A stretch of 64,000 bases of DNA from a bacterium (lineage in GTDB: Bacteria > Vulcanimicrobiota > Vulcanimicrobiia > Vulcanimicrobiales > Vulcanimicrobiaceae), in assembly GCA_021805775.1 (NCBI GenBank), contig JAJZED010000005.1, positions 112,205-176,204 of the forward strand, written 5' to 3'. This document shows positions 55,791 to 63,070 of the stretch, in pieces; positions within the stretch are counted from its first letter, which is position 1, and every line of letters starts with the position of its first letter. The notes below the pieces were generated by a model. The model was not told where the DNA came from and made no database searches. It saw nothing but the letters and a program-made list of their open reading frames with translations. The translations under genes were made by a program, and so were the position numbers.

Positions 55791-55793
55791 ATT

Positions 55794-55868
55794 TGGCTGG
55801 GGTGGCTGGATTCGAACCAACGCATGGCGGAGTCAAAGTCCGCTGCCTTACCGCTTGGCTACACCCCA
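55794..55868 (-). tRNA. tRNA-Gln (anticodon TTG)
   Basis: On the minus strand acceptor TGGGGTG pairs with CACCCCA, discriminator G, CCA encoded. Anticodon stem GCGGA/TCCGC with loop CTTTGAC gives TTG. T-arm with GGTTCGAATCC is canonical. Confidence 0.95.
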
Positions 55869-55890
55869 TCGTAACGCGCGCGCCGGAGAG

Positions 55891-56280
55891 TTACAGGGGC
55901 GGTTCGTTCCTCCCTGTCGTACGGCGGACCCAGCGGATCTCAAACCACTCGCCGTGCGCTGCCCGACGACTATACCGAAGCGCGGCGATCAGCCATACGA
56001 CCAAGAGCGCGAGGTCGAGGAGGAGCGCGAAGATATAGAAGGCGATGATCGCCGTGACGTTGGGAACGACGGCGCTTAGGAGAAAGGGCCAGAGGAGTGC
56101 GACGGCCGCCACCGCGAGCGCCGCACCGCCGAACCAGCGCGCCTGATGCATCTGTCCGCGGTACCACAGCGAAGCGGCCTCGCGCGGGGCGATGCGATCG
56201 ATGAGCGCGATCGGCCAGGCGAGGTACGCGAGGGCGACGAGCCGTTGCTCGTCGGCGGGCTGCTGCGGCTGCGGTTCTAT
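55891..56280 (-). CDS. Small membrane protein, start unresolved
   Basis: About 129 aa with three hydrophobic segments: LVALAYLAWPIALIDRIA, GAALAVAAVALLWPFLLSA and IIAFYIFALLLDLALLVVW. It resembles DUF4870-like proteins, but this is weak. No ATG, GTG or TTG is available at the right point; the NlpC stop TAG overlaps an ATA codon in this frame (56280). The first ATG (in QMHQ) would remove the first helix. Probably coupled to the NlpC/P60 gene. Confidence 0.55.
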   Translation of the reverse strand: MEPQPQQPADEQRLVALAYLAWPIALIDRIAPREAASLWYRGQMHQARWFGGAALAVAAVALLWPFLLSAVVPNVTAIIAFYIFALLLDLALLVVWLIAALRYSRRAAHGEWFEIRWVRRTTGRNEPPL

Positions 56281-56849
56281 TTTGATGCGATGTAGGTCTT
56301 CGCGCCGAGATAGCGCGAGGCCCAGTAGGATTCCGAGAGGCTGCTCACCATCACGCCGTGATCGCTCGCACTGACGAACTTCCCATGCCCGAGGTAGATT
56401 CCGACATGCGACGGCCCCGGAGCGTACGTTTGGAAGAAGACCAGGTCGCCCGGGACGAGGTGCCCGTGAACCGGTTTTCCGGCGTAGTATTGGGCGTCGG
56501 CCGTGCGCGGCAGTTGGATGCCGACCATGGCGAAGACGTGCTGCACGTATCCCGAGCAATCGAAGCCGGCCGAGGTGGTGCCGCCGAAGACGTATGGGAC
56601 GCCGAGAAAGCGCAGCGCGCTATGGGTGAGACCCTGGGCGATCTTCGAGGTGCGTGAAAGCACGCTGCCTGCAAAGCGTTCGAGAAGCCCTTCGTGTTTT
56701 GGTTTAACCTGCGCCTGTACGGCGAGCAGATGGGACGTCCACGCGGTGACGTCGGGGCTGGCGTTCGCGCTCGTGGGAGCGGCGTTCGCTGCAAGCGGCA
56801 GCGCAAACGCAACGGCTGCCACGATTCCGGCAAAAAATGCCTTCTTCAA
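56277..56849 (-). CDS. Secreted NlpC/P60 family cell-wall hydrolase under riboswitch control
   Basis: 190 aa from a TTG (MKKAFFAG), with AGAGGA about 10 bp upstream. Signal peptide about 1-24 (ANAAP). NlpC/P60 domain about 75-188: catalytic C98 in FDCSGYV, H148 in SHVGIYLG, plus GDLVFFQT. It cleaves peptide cross-links in peptidoglycan. The leader is a c-di-AMP riboswitch-like RNA, and the c-di-AMP synthase gene lies 2.2 kb upstream on the same strand. Confidence 0.93.
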   Translation of the reverse strand: MKKAFFAGIVAAVAFALPLAANAAPTSANASPDVTAWTSHLLAVQAQVKPKHEGLLERFAGSVLSRTSKIAQGLTHSALRFLGVPYVFGGTTSAGFDCSGYVQHVFAMVGIQLPRTADAQYYAGKPVHGHLVPGDLVFFQTYAPGPSHVGIYLGHGKFVSASDHGVMVSSLSESYWASRYLGAKTYIASK

Positions 56850-56871
56850 ATCGAATCGTCCTCTTTCGTGA

Positions 56872-56981
56872 CACTTGCGAGGTTAGTTGACGGGTTCGGA
56901 TGTGAAAGTCACCCTAGGGCCGACCGGCCCATTCACCCCACCCTAGTGCTCCCCCGCTCCGAGCTTCGCTCGGACTCAGTG
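56872..56981 (-). promoter_or_regulatory. ydaO/yuaA-type c-di-AMP riboswitch
   Basis: Minus-strand leader between glmM and the NlpC/P60 gene. CACTGAG (56981-56975) can pair with CTC..AGTG at the 3' end (P1). Inside are the motif's conserved blocks in order: TCCGAG..CTCGGA hairpin, GAGCGGGGGAGC, TAGGGTGGGGTGAAT, CCCTAGGG, GACTTTCAC, and TCCGAACCCGTCAACTAACC followed by CTCGCAAG. This is the pattern of the ydaO class, which typically turns off wall-hydrolase genes when c-di-AMP binds. It ends 22 nt before the start codon. No clear terminator stem with a U-run is seen, so the output mechanism is open. Confidence 0.85.
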
Positions 56982-57008
56982 ATGTAGGTTGGGGACAGCC
57001 CCCGAGGG

Positions 57009-58388
57009 CTATCCGGCGTGGGTCGTTGGACGCGCCCGCTCGATCTCCTTCTCGACGTCGGCGATTGCCGTCGAGACTTCCGTGGCCGCCCGGAGGATCT
57101 CGTCGTGGTCGTCCCCCTCCACCATCACGCGGACCAACGGCTCGGTCCCCGAGGGACGCACGAGGATTCGCCCCCGCCCGGCGAGCGAGCGCTCGACCCG
57201 GTCGATCGTCTGCAACACCTCGCGATGCTGGGCGCTCGCTTTGGAGTGTACGCGGACGTTCTGAAGGATCTGCGGCGCCTCGACGACCGCCGCGACGAGA
57301 TCGGCGAGCCGCTGTTGCGAGCGCGCCATCTCACCGAGGATTGCGAAAGCGGTCATCGTTCCGTCCCCGGTGGTATTGCTGCGGAGATCGATGACGTGCC
57401 CGGATTGCTCGGCACCGAGAAACGCGCCGCTCTCGCGCATGCGCGCCAAAACGTAGCGGTCGCCGACGGCGGTGCGGTCGAGGGTGATGCCCCGTGCGGT
57501 TAACGCGCGTTCGAGGCCGATGTTGCTCATCACCGTTCCGACGACGCGCTCGGCGCGCGCTTCGTTTTGCGCGCGCGCGGCCAACGCGAGTGCGTAAAGA
57601 ATATGGTCGCCGGTCACGGTTGCGCCGCGCTCGTCGATAAAGAGCGCGCGGTCGGCGTCGCCGTCGAACGCCACGCCGACGACGTGCTTCTTTCCGCTTG
57701 CATGCAGGGTTTGCACGGCCTCGCGCAACGGCTCCAGGTGCGTCGCACCGCAATGCACGTTGATGCGCGCGCCATCGTGTTCGCAGTGCAATTCGTGCAC
57801 GGTCGCTCCGGCTTTACGCAGCGCGTAGGGTGCGACGGCGTAGGCCGCGCCGAAGGCAGCATCGACGACGACTTCGATGCCGCGCAGATCGGCACCGAGC
57901 CCTTCCAATAATGCGTAATAATGCTTGCCGAGATTCTGCGCGGTGGTGATCTGGCCGATGCCCACGCCGGTCGGGCGCTCGAATTCGTCGCGCTCCATCG
58001 CCGCTTCGATCGCCGCTTCGACGGCGTCGGATAACTTGAATCCATCGGGGCCGAAGAATTTAATTCCGTTATCGGCGATGGGATTATGCGAAGCCGAGAT
58101 CATCGCGCCGGCCGCCGCGCCGGTCGCGCGCACGATGCAGGCAATCGCCGGCGTCGGCAGGACGCCGACGGAGATCGCGTGACGACCCACCGAAGCGATG
58201 CCGGCCATCAACGCCGATTCGAGCATCGGCCCGGAGAGCCGCGTATCGCGCCCCACCACGATCGGCAGCGATGCCTCGGAGCGATCGATGAGCGCGTGGG
58301 CCGCCGCGCGCCCGACGCGCATCGCGAGTTCGGGCGTGAGTTCGTCGTTGGCAACGCCACGAATGCCGTCGGTGCCGAAATAGCGCAT
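57009..58388 (-). CDS. glmM: Phosphoglucosamine mutase
   Basis: 459 aa. FGTDGIRGVAN at the start, phospho-Ser S100 in ISASHNP, metal-binding DGDADR near 240, and GEQSGH-like GAEQSGHVI near 325. It converts GlcN-6-P from GlmS to GlcN-1-P. It follows cdaR with a TAATG overlap, the conserved cdaA-cdaR-glmM order. In Firmicutes GlmM can bind and inhibit CdaA. Confidence 0.97.
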   Translation of the reverse strand: MRYFGTDGIRGVANDELTPELAMRVGRAAAHALIDRSEASLPIVVGRDTRLSGPMLESALMAGIASVGRHAISVGVLPTPAIACIVRATGAAAGAMISASHNPIADNGIKFFGPDGFKLSDAVEAAIEAAMERDEFERPTGVGIGQITTAQNLGKHYYALLEGLGADLRGIEVVVDAAFGAAYAVAPYALRKAGATVHELHCEHDGARINVHCGATHLEPLREAVQTLHASGKKHVVGVAFDGDADRALFIDERGATVTGDHILYALALAARAQNEARAERVVGTVMSNIGLERALTARGITLDRTAVGDRYVLARMRESGAFLGAEQSGHVIDLRSNTTGDGTMTAFAILGEMARSQQRLADLVAAVVEAPQILQNVRVHSKASAQHREVLQTIDRVERSLAGRGRILVRPSGTEPLVRVMVEGDDHDEILRAATEVSTAIADVEKEIERARPTTHAG

Positions 58389-59056
58389 TATCGTTGAGGG
58401 CCTTCCCCGGCTACCGCCGTCACGCGAATGAGGATGAGATCGGGGGTTACCGAGACGCCGGGCACCGTTCGCCCGATCACGTCGACGGGAACGACGCGGC
58501 GCATGCTATCGGTGGTTCCGGGGCTCTGCGGTAACGGCACGTCGACGCGTACTCCGGCTACCTGCGCCAAGACTCCGCTCGTTCCTTGGAGCGTCACCGA
58601 AGCGGGGTCGGCGGCGATCTTCGAAACGACGACGCCGTTGCGCGGCATGCCCGTGTAGTGGATGAGCGGACTCGCTAAGCGGCGCTCGATCCGCTCGATG
58701 CGCAGCGTCACCGAACCCGGGCTGAGGCTCTGCACCGCGATATTCGGCGCGACGAGCGTGATGGGGACGTTCTGCACGCCGCTGGAGAGCCCGGCGAGAT
58801 TGAGAACCGCTTTTACTTGGTCGGGCTTGATCGGGGCGGCATCGCGATTGGCACGGACCGTCACGACGGCGTTTTTGTCGGAGAATTCCGCAACTTCGTC
58901 GGGCGGCAGATTGATCGCCACGATCGGCACCGAGAGTTGCTGATCGTATTGCGATGCGAGCAGCGGGTTATTGGTGTAGCGAAAAAACGCCCATCCGGTC
59001 ACCGCGATGAGAAACGAGAGCAGCTTAAGCGGGAAGTTGTGTCGGAGGATTTTCAT
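58388..59056 (-). CDS. cdaR: YbbR-domain protein CdaR, c-di-AMP synthase regulator
   Basis: 222 aa. N-terminal transmembrane anchor (about 10-26, LKLLSFLIAVTGWAFF), then two YbbR repeats (about 40-120 and 120-210). ATG start overlaps cdaA by 32 bp. Shorter than the four-repeat Bacillus protein. Confidence 0.9.
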   Translation of the reverse strand: MKILRHNFPLKLLSFLIAVTGWAFFRYTNNPLLASQYDQQLSVPIVAINLPPDEVAEFSDKNAVVTVRANRDAAPIKPDQVKAVLNLAGLSSGVQNVPITLVAPNIAVQSLSPGSVTLRIERIERRLASPLIHYTGMPRNGVVVSKIAADPASVTLQGTSGVLAQVAGVRVDVPLPQSPGTTDSMRRVVPVDVIGRTVPGVSVTPDLILIRVTAVAGEGPQR

Positions 59057-59945
59057 CTTCTTCTTCCCGTTTTAAGCGCTTTTTGGCGATGCTGCGAACG
59101 GCGCCGATACGCGCGCGCATCTGCATGACGAAATCTGCGCCGGCGGTCGCCGGATCGCGCGCGGGGCGCGTCACGGAGAGCAAGAACCGGCGCAGCCGCT
59201 CTTCATCGTCGACCGCGCGCGAGAGTTTTCCATCGCGGGCGATGCGCACGCTGCCGCGCTCCTCGGAGATGACGATGACGACGGCATCGGTCTGTTCGGT
59301 GATGCCGAGCGCGGCACGGTGGCGCGTTCCAAAGCGCTCTTCGCCGAAGCGCGGCTCGGCGAGCGGCAGAAAACAGCCGGCGGATTCGATGAGCCCCTCG
59401 CGCACGATCGTCGCACCGTCGTGAAGCGGCGAGCGCGACATGAAGATCGCCAGTAGCAGCTCGACGCTAACGCGCGCATCCATGCGCGTGCCCGTCTCGG
59501 CGATCTCGCGCAAACCGCTCTGCTGTTCGAGGACAATGAGCGCGCCGATGCGATTACGCGCGAGGACGAACGCCGCGCGTGCGATGATCGCGATCACCGG
59601 ATCGTCGGTGCGCGGCCGGTCGTCATCGGGATCGCTCTCGCTCAAGCGAAAGAGGCCGCCGCGCCCGAGCTGTTCGAGCGCGCGGCGGAGTTCGGGCTGA
59701 AAGACGATCGGCAGCGTCACGGCGGCACCGACGACGATTAACTGTAGGATCGCACCGAGTAGATAGAGGTGGAGCAAGCGCGCGATACCGAGCAGGCCGA
59801 CGAGCACGAGAACTCCGGTAAGAATCTGCACCGCGCGCGTGCCGCGGATGAGCAAGATGAGGTAATAGAACAGCACGCTCGTCGCGAGCACGTCGAAGAC
59901 GTCGGTGATGCCGACGCCGGAAAAGATCGAGGTTAGGATATCCAC
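59025..59945 (-). CDS. cdaA: Diadenylate cyclase CdaA
   Basis: 306 aa from the GTG at 59945. Three transmembrane helices (about 15-33, 37-55 and 59-77) precede a DAC domain (about 85-240). Catalytic motifs DGA (176-178, in SPLHDGATI) and RHR (208-210, GTRHRAALG) are intact. It makes c-di-AMP from two ATP at the membrane. It has a C-terminal extension of about 60 aa. Overlaps the upstream hypothetical gene by 13 bp. Confidence 0.96.
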   Translation of the reverse strand: MDILTSIFSGVGITDVFDVLATSVLFYYLILLIRGTRAVQILTGVLVLVGLLGIARLLHLYLLGAILQLIVVGAAVTLPIVFQPELRRALEQLGRGGLFRLSESDPDDDRPRTDDPVIAIIARAAFVLARNRIGALIVLEQQSGLREIAETGTRMDARVSVELLLAIFMSRSPLHDGATIVREGLIESAGCFLPLAEPRFGEERFGTRHRAALGITEQTDAVVIVISEERGSVRIARDGKLSRAVDDEERLRRFLLSVTRPARDPATAGADFVMQMRARIGAVRSIAKKRLKREEEDENPPTQLPA

Positions 59946-60301
59946 GTTCGTTCGATCGCGGCTTCGAGGATCGAGCGTTCGCTCAGATGCGGTTCGGCGA
60001 GCATCTCGCGCGCGATCGCCGCGCGCGCGCGGTCGTCGAGCGGCGCGAGCAACGATCCGCGCAACGAGCAACCATGCGCTGCCGCCGCGGCGAGCGCGCC
60101 GGCGCGCACCTCGGCGCTCGGGGTGATTGCGGGATCCCAGGTGAGAAGTAGGCCGTCGGCGAGCGTTTCCACCTCCGTACCGGGCGGAAAGCGGCGATCG
60201 ACCGTCGTTGCCAAAAAAGCCGACAAGGCGCCCGACTCGCTTGGTTGAATCTTCCAGGCAATGAGCGATGGAGCGGTTTTCGCGGCGGAGGAGCGGTTCA
60301 C
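59933..60301 (-). CDS. Small hypothetical protein upstream of cdaA
   Basis: 122 aa from a GTG, Ala/Leu-rich, no transmembrane segment or known motif. First gene of the cdaA-cdaR-glmM transcript and divergent from rsgA with 42 bp between starts, so the promoter should lie there. Confidence 0.55.
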   Translation of the reverse strand: MNRSSAAKTAPSLIAWKIQPSESGALSAFLATTVDRRFPPGTEVETLADGLLLTWDPAITPSAEVRAGALAAAAAHGCSLRGSLLAPLDDRARAAIAREMLAEPHLSERSILEAAIERTWIS

Positions 60302-60343
60302 GGCTCCCTATTCGTTAGCCGCGCGAACCGCCTTCTCTTGCGC

Positions 60344-61213
60344 GTGAGCGAAACTCTATTTGCGCTGGTGGTTTCGGTCGGCCGAAATTCCGCCTGGGTT
60401 GCACTCGACGGCGAGCCGGGAATTCGTCTCGCGCAGATTCGCCGCAGTAGCGGGGCGCGTTCGATGCCGGTGCCCGGAGACCGCGTGCGCGTGAGCCCGC
60501 TCGATGAATCGGTGGTCGTCATCGATGCGATCGAACCGCGGGAACGGCTGCTCGCCCGACGCACGGTCGCCGGGCGCGAGAAAGCGCTCGCAGCGAACGT
60601 CGAGCTCCTGGTGACGGTTACCTCGCTTGCCGCGCCGCCACCGCGCACCGTCGTTCTCGACCAACTGCTGGTCTACGCGCACTTCGAAGAGATCGCTGCG
60701 CTGCTGGTCTTTACGAAGGCCGATCTCGCCCCGAGCGATTCGCCGCTGCCGGCGCTCTATCGTTCGCTCGGCTATCGCTGCCTTTCGATCGATGCGAAGC
60801 ACGGCGCGGGAATCGAGGAGTTTCGCGCCGCGCTCGACGGATCGCGCTCGCTTTTAGTCGGCGTCTCGGGGGTCGGGAAATCGAGCATCTTCCGCTGGAT
60901 GGGCGGCGAGAACGAGATCGGCGATCTCTCGCGTTTCGGGTTGGGGCGGCAGACGACGACCGCCGCGCGCCTGGTGCGGCTCGACCCGGGGTTTTTGATC
61001 GATTCCCCCGGCGTCGCCGATTTCGGGCTGGGGCTGGTCGCGCCGAGCGAACTCGCACCGGCGTTTCCGGAATTCGTCGCCGCCGGGCGCTGCCGCTTCG
61101 CCGACTGCACGCATCGCAGCGAACCCGATTGTGCGGTCCGCGCCGCGGTTACGCGCGGCGAGATCGCCGCTTCGCGCTACGAGAGCTACACGCGGTTTTT
61201 AAGCGAAGGGTAG
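60344..61213 (+). CDS. rsgA: Ribosome small-subunit GTPase RsgA (YjeQ)
   Basis: 289 aa. OB-fold (about 1-65), circularly permuted GTPase with G4 VFTKADL before G1 GVSGVGKSSIF and G3 DSPGVADF, and a C-terminal zinc site CRFADCTHRSEPDC. It assists 30S maturation. GTG 60344 gives a normal length; the longer frame overlaps the divergent gene. Confidence 0.96.
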   Translation: MSETLFALVVSVGRNSAWVALDGEPGIRLAQIRRSSGARSMPVPGDRVRVSPLDESVVVIDAIEPRERLLARRTVAGREKALAANVELLVTVTSLAAPPPRTVVLDQLLVYAHFEEIAALLVFTKADLAPSDSPLPALYRSLGYRCLSIDAKHGAGIEEFRAALDGSRSLLVGVSGVGKSSIFRWMGGENEIGDLSRFGLGRQTTTAARLVRLDPGFLIDSPGVADFGLGLVAPSELAPAFPEFVAAGRCRFADCTHRSEPDCAVRAAVTRGEIAASRYESYTRFLSEG

Positions 61214-61401
61214 GGGGCAGCTCCGTTACTGGGCCGTGAATTGGGTTAGTGTCATATGGTGCTAAGTCAAGTCGCAGCGCATGAGCGATCTACTCATCGG
61301 AGACGCGAGATTTCTTCAAGGCGAGCCCCTTTCCGAGGCGGCGATTCGCCGATTTTTTCTAGTTTACATTGGCCCGAGAACGCGGTTTACCGTCAGTCGC
61401 A

Positions 61402-61692
61402 ACAGTAGTGGCTCATGCTGCAGGGCATCCCGTTTCGGTCGTAAAAGCGCTGAATCGCATTGCCGGCATACGGCACGCCGCGATCGGAATGAACGAGCAG
61501 CGTAGGCTCAACGGCGCGACGATCCGCCGCCATTTGTAACGCGTCGAGAACGAGTCGCGACTCGAGTCGATGGCTCGTCGACCAACCAACGATCTTTCCC
61601 GAACAAATGGTCGAGGACCACAGCGAGGTAGAGCCAGCCATCGCGCGTGCGCATATAGGTAATGTCGCAGGTCCACACGCGATTCGGCGCTT
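61402..61692 (-). pseudogene. Decayed fragment of an IS3-family transposase
   Basis: Closely similar to the intact copy at 63.3-63.6 kb (same order: CSM, YDRNGM, HSDRGVxYA, SHRLESRLVLDALQMAADRRA, DITYMRT). An extra base near 61600 splits it into two frames, and the third catalytic residue region is missing. No IS ends are recognisable. The 180 bp before it, after rsgA, holds no gene I can support. Confidence 0.85.
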
Positions 61693-61788
61693 CGATTTCC
61701 GCCGCGCAATCGCGCGAATCGAACGGCCTACCCCGCGCGTCTTGGAAAACACAACTGCCCTTACATCCATCGCACGTCACCGCATGTG

Positions 61789-62130
61789 TTAGCTACCATG
61801 ATCGTTGTCGTCACCGTACTGCCGTTTATTGTTCAAACGGACGCGATGCAATTTCCACGGCGTCGGCCAACCCCTCGGCCACTCGACGGGTAGCAGAGCC
61901 GCAAGCACTGTATAGTAGCGCCAACGAATCCCCATAATGATGAGGGCGCACGCAATCGCGCCGCCCCCCCAGAGACTCGCTCTCGGACCGGAATGATAAT
62001 GAGCGGCCATGTCTCCGAAGGGGGCAAAAGCGGCAGCAAGAACGATGTGGAGCAGGCGCGGAAACCATGGGAGCCCTCGCGATGCATACACACCGACGGT
62101 CGTACAGAATAGGAATCCTATTATCGACAT
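61789..62130 (-). CDS. Small membrane protein downstream of the immunity gene
   Basis: 113 aa from the ATG at 62130, overlapping the upstream gene end by 10 bp. Three hydrophobic stretches: IIGFLFCTTVGVY, LLHIVLAAAFAPF and GGAIACALIIMGI. Basic C-terminus. No family recognised; it may belong to the toxin/immunity locus. Confidence 0.55.
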   Translation of the reverse strand: MSIIGFLFCTTVGVYASRGLPWFPRLLHIVLAAAFAPFGDMAAHYHSGPRASLWGGGAIACALIIMGIRWRYYTVLAALLPVEWPRGWPTPWKLHRVRLNNKRQYGDDNDHGS

Positions 62131-62633
62131 GGGTTCCCCCAGTTGTGGCCCATCAAGTAACGCTTCCACGCGTCCAAGACGTCGGAACTCCCCTCAATGT
62201 TCGTCGAGTCAGGCGGCAGTTCATTATACCGCGCAAAAAACTCGCCCCACATCATTCGGAATTTTGACCAACGCGCCATATCGAGGAGTCTCTCATCGTG
62301 AAACCTCCGAGTTGCCGGACCCATCAGATCCCTGATGGGAACATCGGAGTACCTTCCTCCGGCAAAAGTTTCAAGCATTTCTATGCAAAAAAGAGAACGC
62401 ACGTCCTCCTCGCCTTCGGTCAGCGCCCGCTCAGCTAAATCGAATATCTTTCGGAGGTCCGAGCGGTCGGAAAACGCGCTTGACCGCGATCGGTGAACAA
62501 TTTCCTCTACGATGTCGCCAAGTATCGGATAGAAGAGAGCCGTTCCATCATCAATGGTGTGCTCTCGAATGATATCGGAAGCGCACGAGAACTGTTCTCG
62601 TAGAACGCTTAGGACTTCGTCACGTAACAACAT
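62121..62633 (-). CDS. Putative immunity protein for the truncated polymorphic toxin
   Basis: 170 aa, acidic, soluble and alpha-helical-looking, starting LLRDEVLSVLREQ. It lies directly after the toxin tail on the same strand, the usual toxin-immunity order. It resembles small DUF7674-like proteins, but the assignment is by context. Intact and with lower GC than neighbours, consistent with acquisition. Confidence 0.55.
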   Translation of the reverse strand: MLLRDEVLSVLREQFSCASDIIREHTIDDGTALFYPILGDIVEEIVHRSRSSAFSDRSDLRKIFDLAERALTEGEEDVRSLFCIEMLETFAGGRYSDVPIRDLMGPATRRFHDERLLDMARWSKFRMMWGEFFARYNELPPDSTNIEGSSDVLDAWKRYLMGHNWGNPCR

Positions 62634-62723
62634 TCGAATTCAACCTCATCAGTCGGCGCTGCGTCGAGGCGGAGCGTTTGGCTCGGGCTCCGGCGCTGTT
62701 GGAGGATAATTGCTTTTCAGAAA

Positions 62724-63070
62724 CTAGCTCGGATCCATGCCATCGAATGCGTTTTTAAGATCGTTGTCGAGGGCCTGCGCGGCGCCTCGTTCGGCGGGTG
62801 AAAGGTCGTTCCCCTTTAACATCTTCGCAAGCTGATTGAGGCGACCGGCGCCCTTTTCTAAATGAAAAGTTCCGTTCTCTAATAGCGGGCGACGCGTTAC
62901 GAGTTCGGTGCGAATCGCGTTTGCCGTTCCACCGGGAAGGTTATCGCCACCTCGAAATAATTGGTTAGCCAACCGTCTTAGAGCAGGGCTCGTGTTTTCG
63001 GCGCTCTTTGCAAACGCTGCTGCGGACTCGGCTTCGCTGGTGAGCTCGGATGCGCCAGCAAGAGTTTCCG
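62724..63070 (-). pseudogene. C-terminal tail of a polymorphic toxin (Ntox28-like), 5' end removed by IS insertion
   Basis: The frame is open from the IS border to TAG 62726-62724. It encodes about 115 aa, with GGDNLPGGTANAIRTELVTR, FHLEKGAGRLNQLAKMLK and LSPAERGAAQALDNDLKNAF, a pattern I associate with the Ntox28 (polymorphic toxin type 28, putative RNase) C-terminal domain. The delivery part of the protein is absent. A TTG at 62972 could start an 82-aa product with the toxin core. Confidence 0.6.

Noticed and set aside
61281..61505. 74-codon plus-strand frame after rsgA
   Set aside because: Runs into the antisense of the decayed transposase and shows no recognisable domain or ribosome site.
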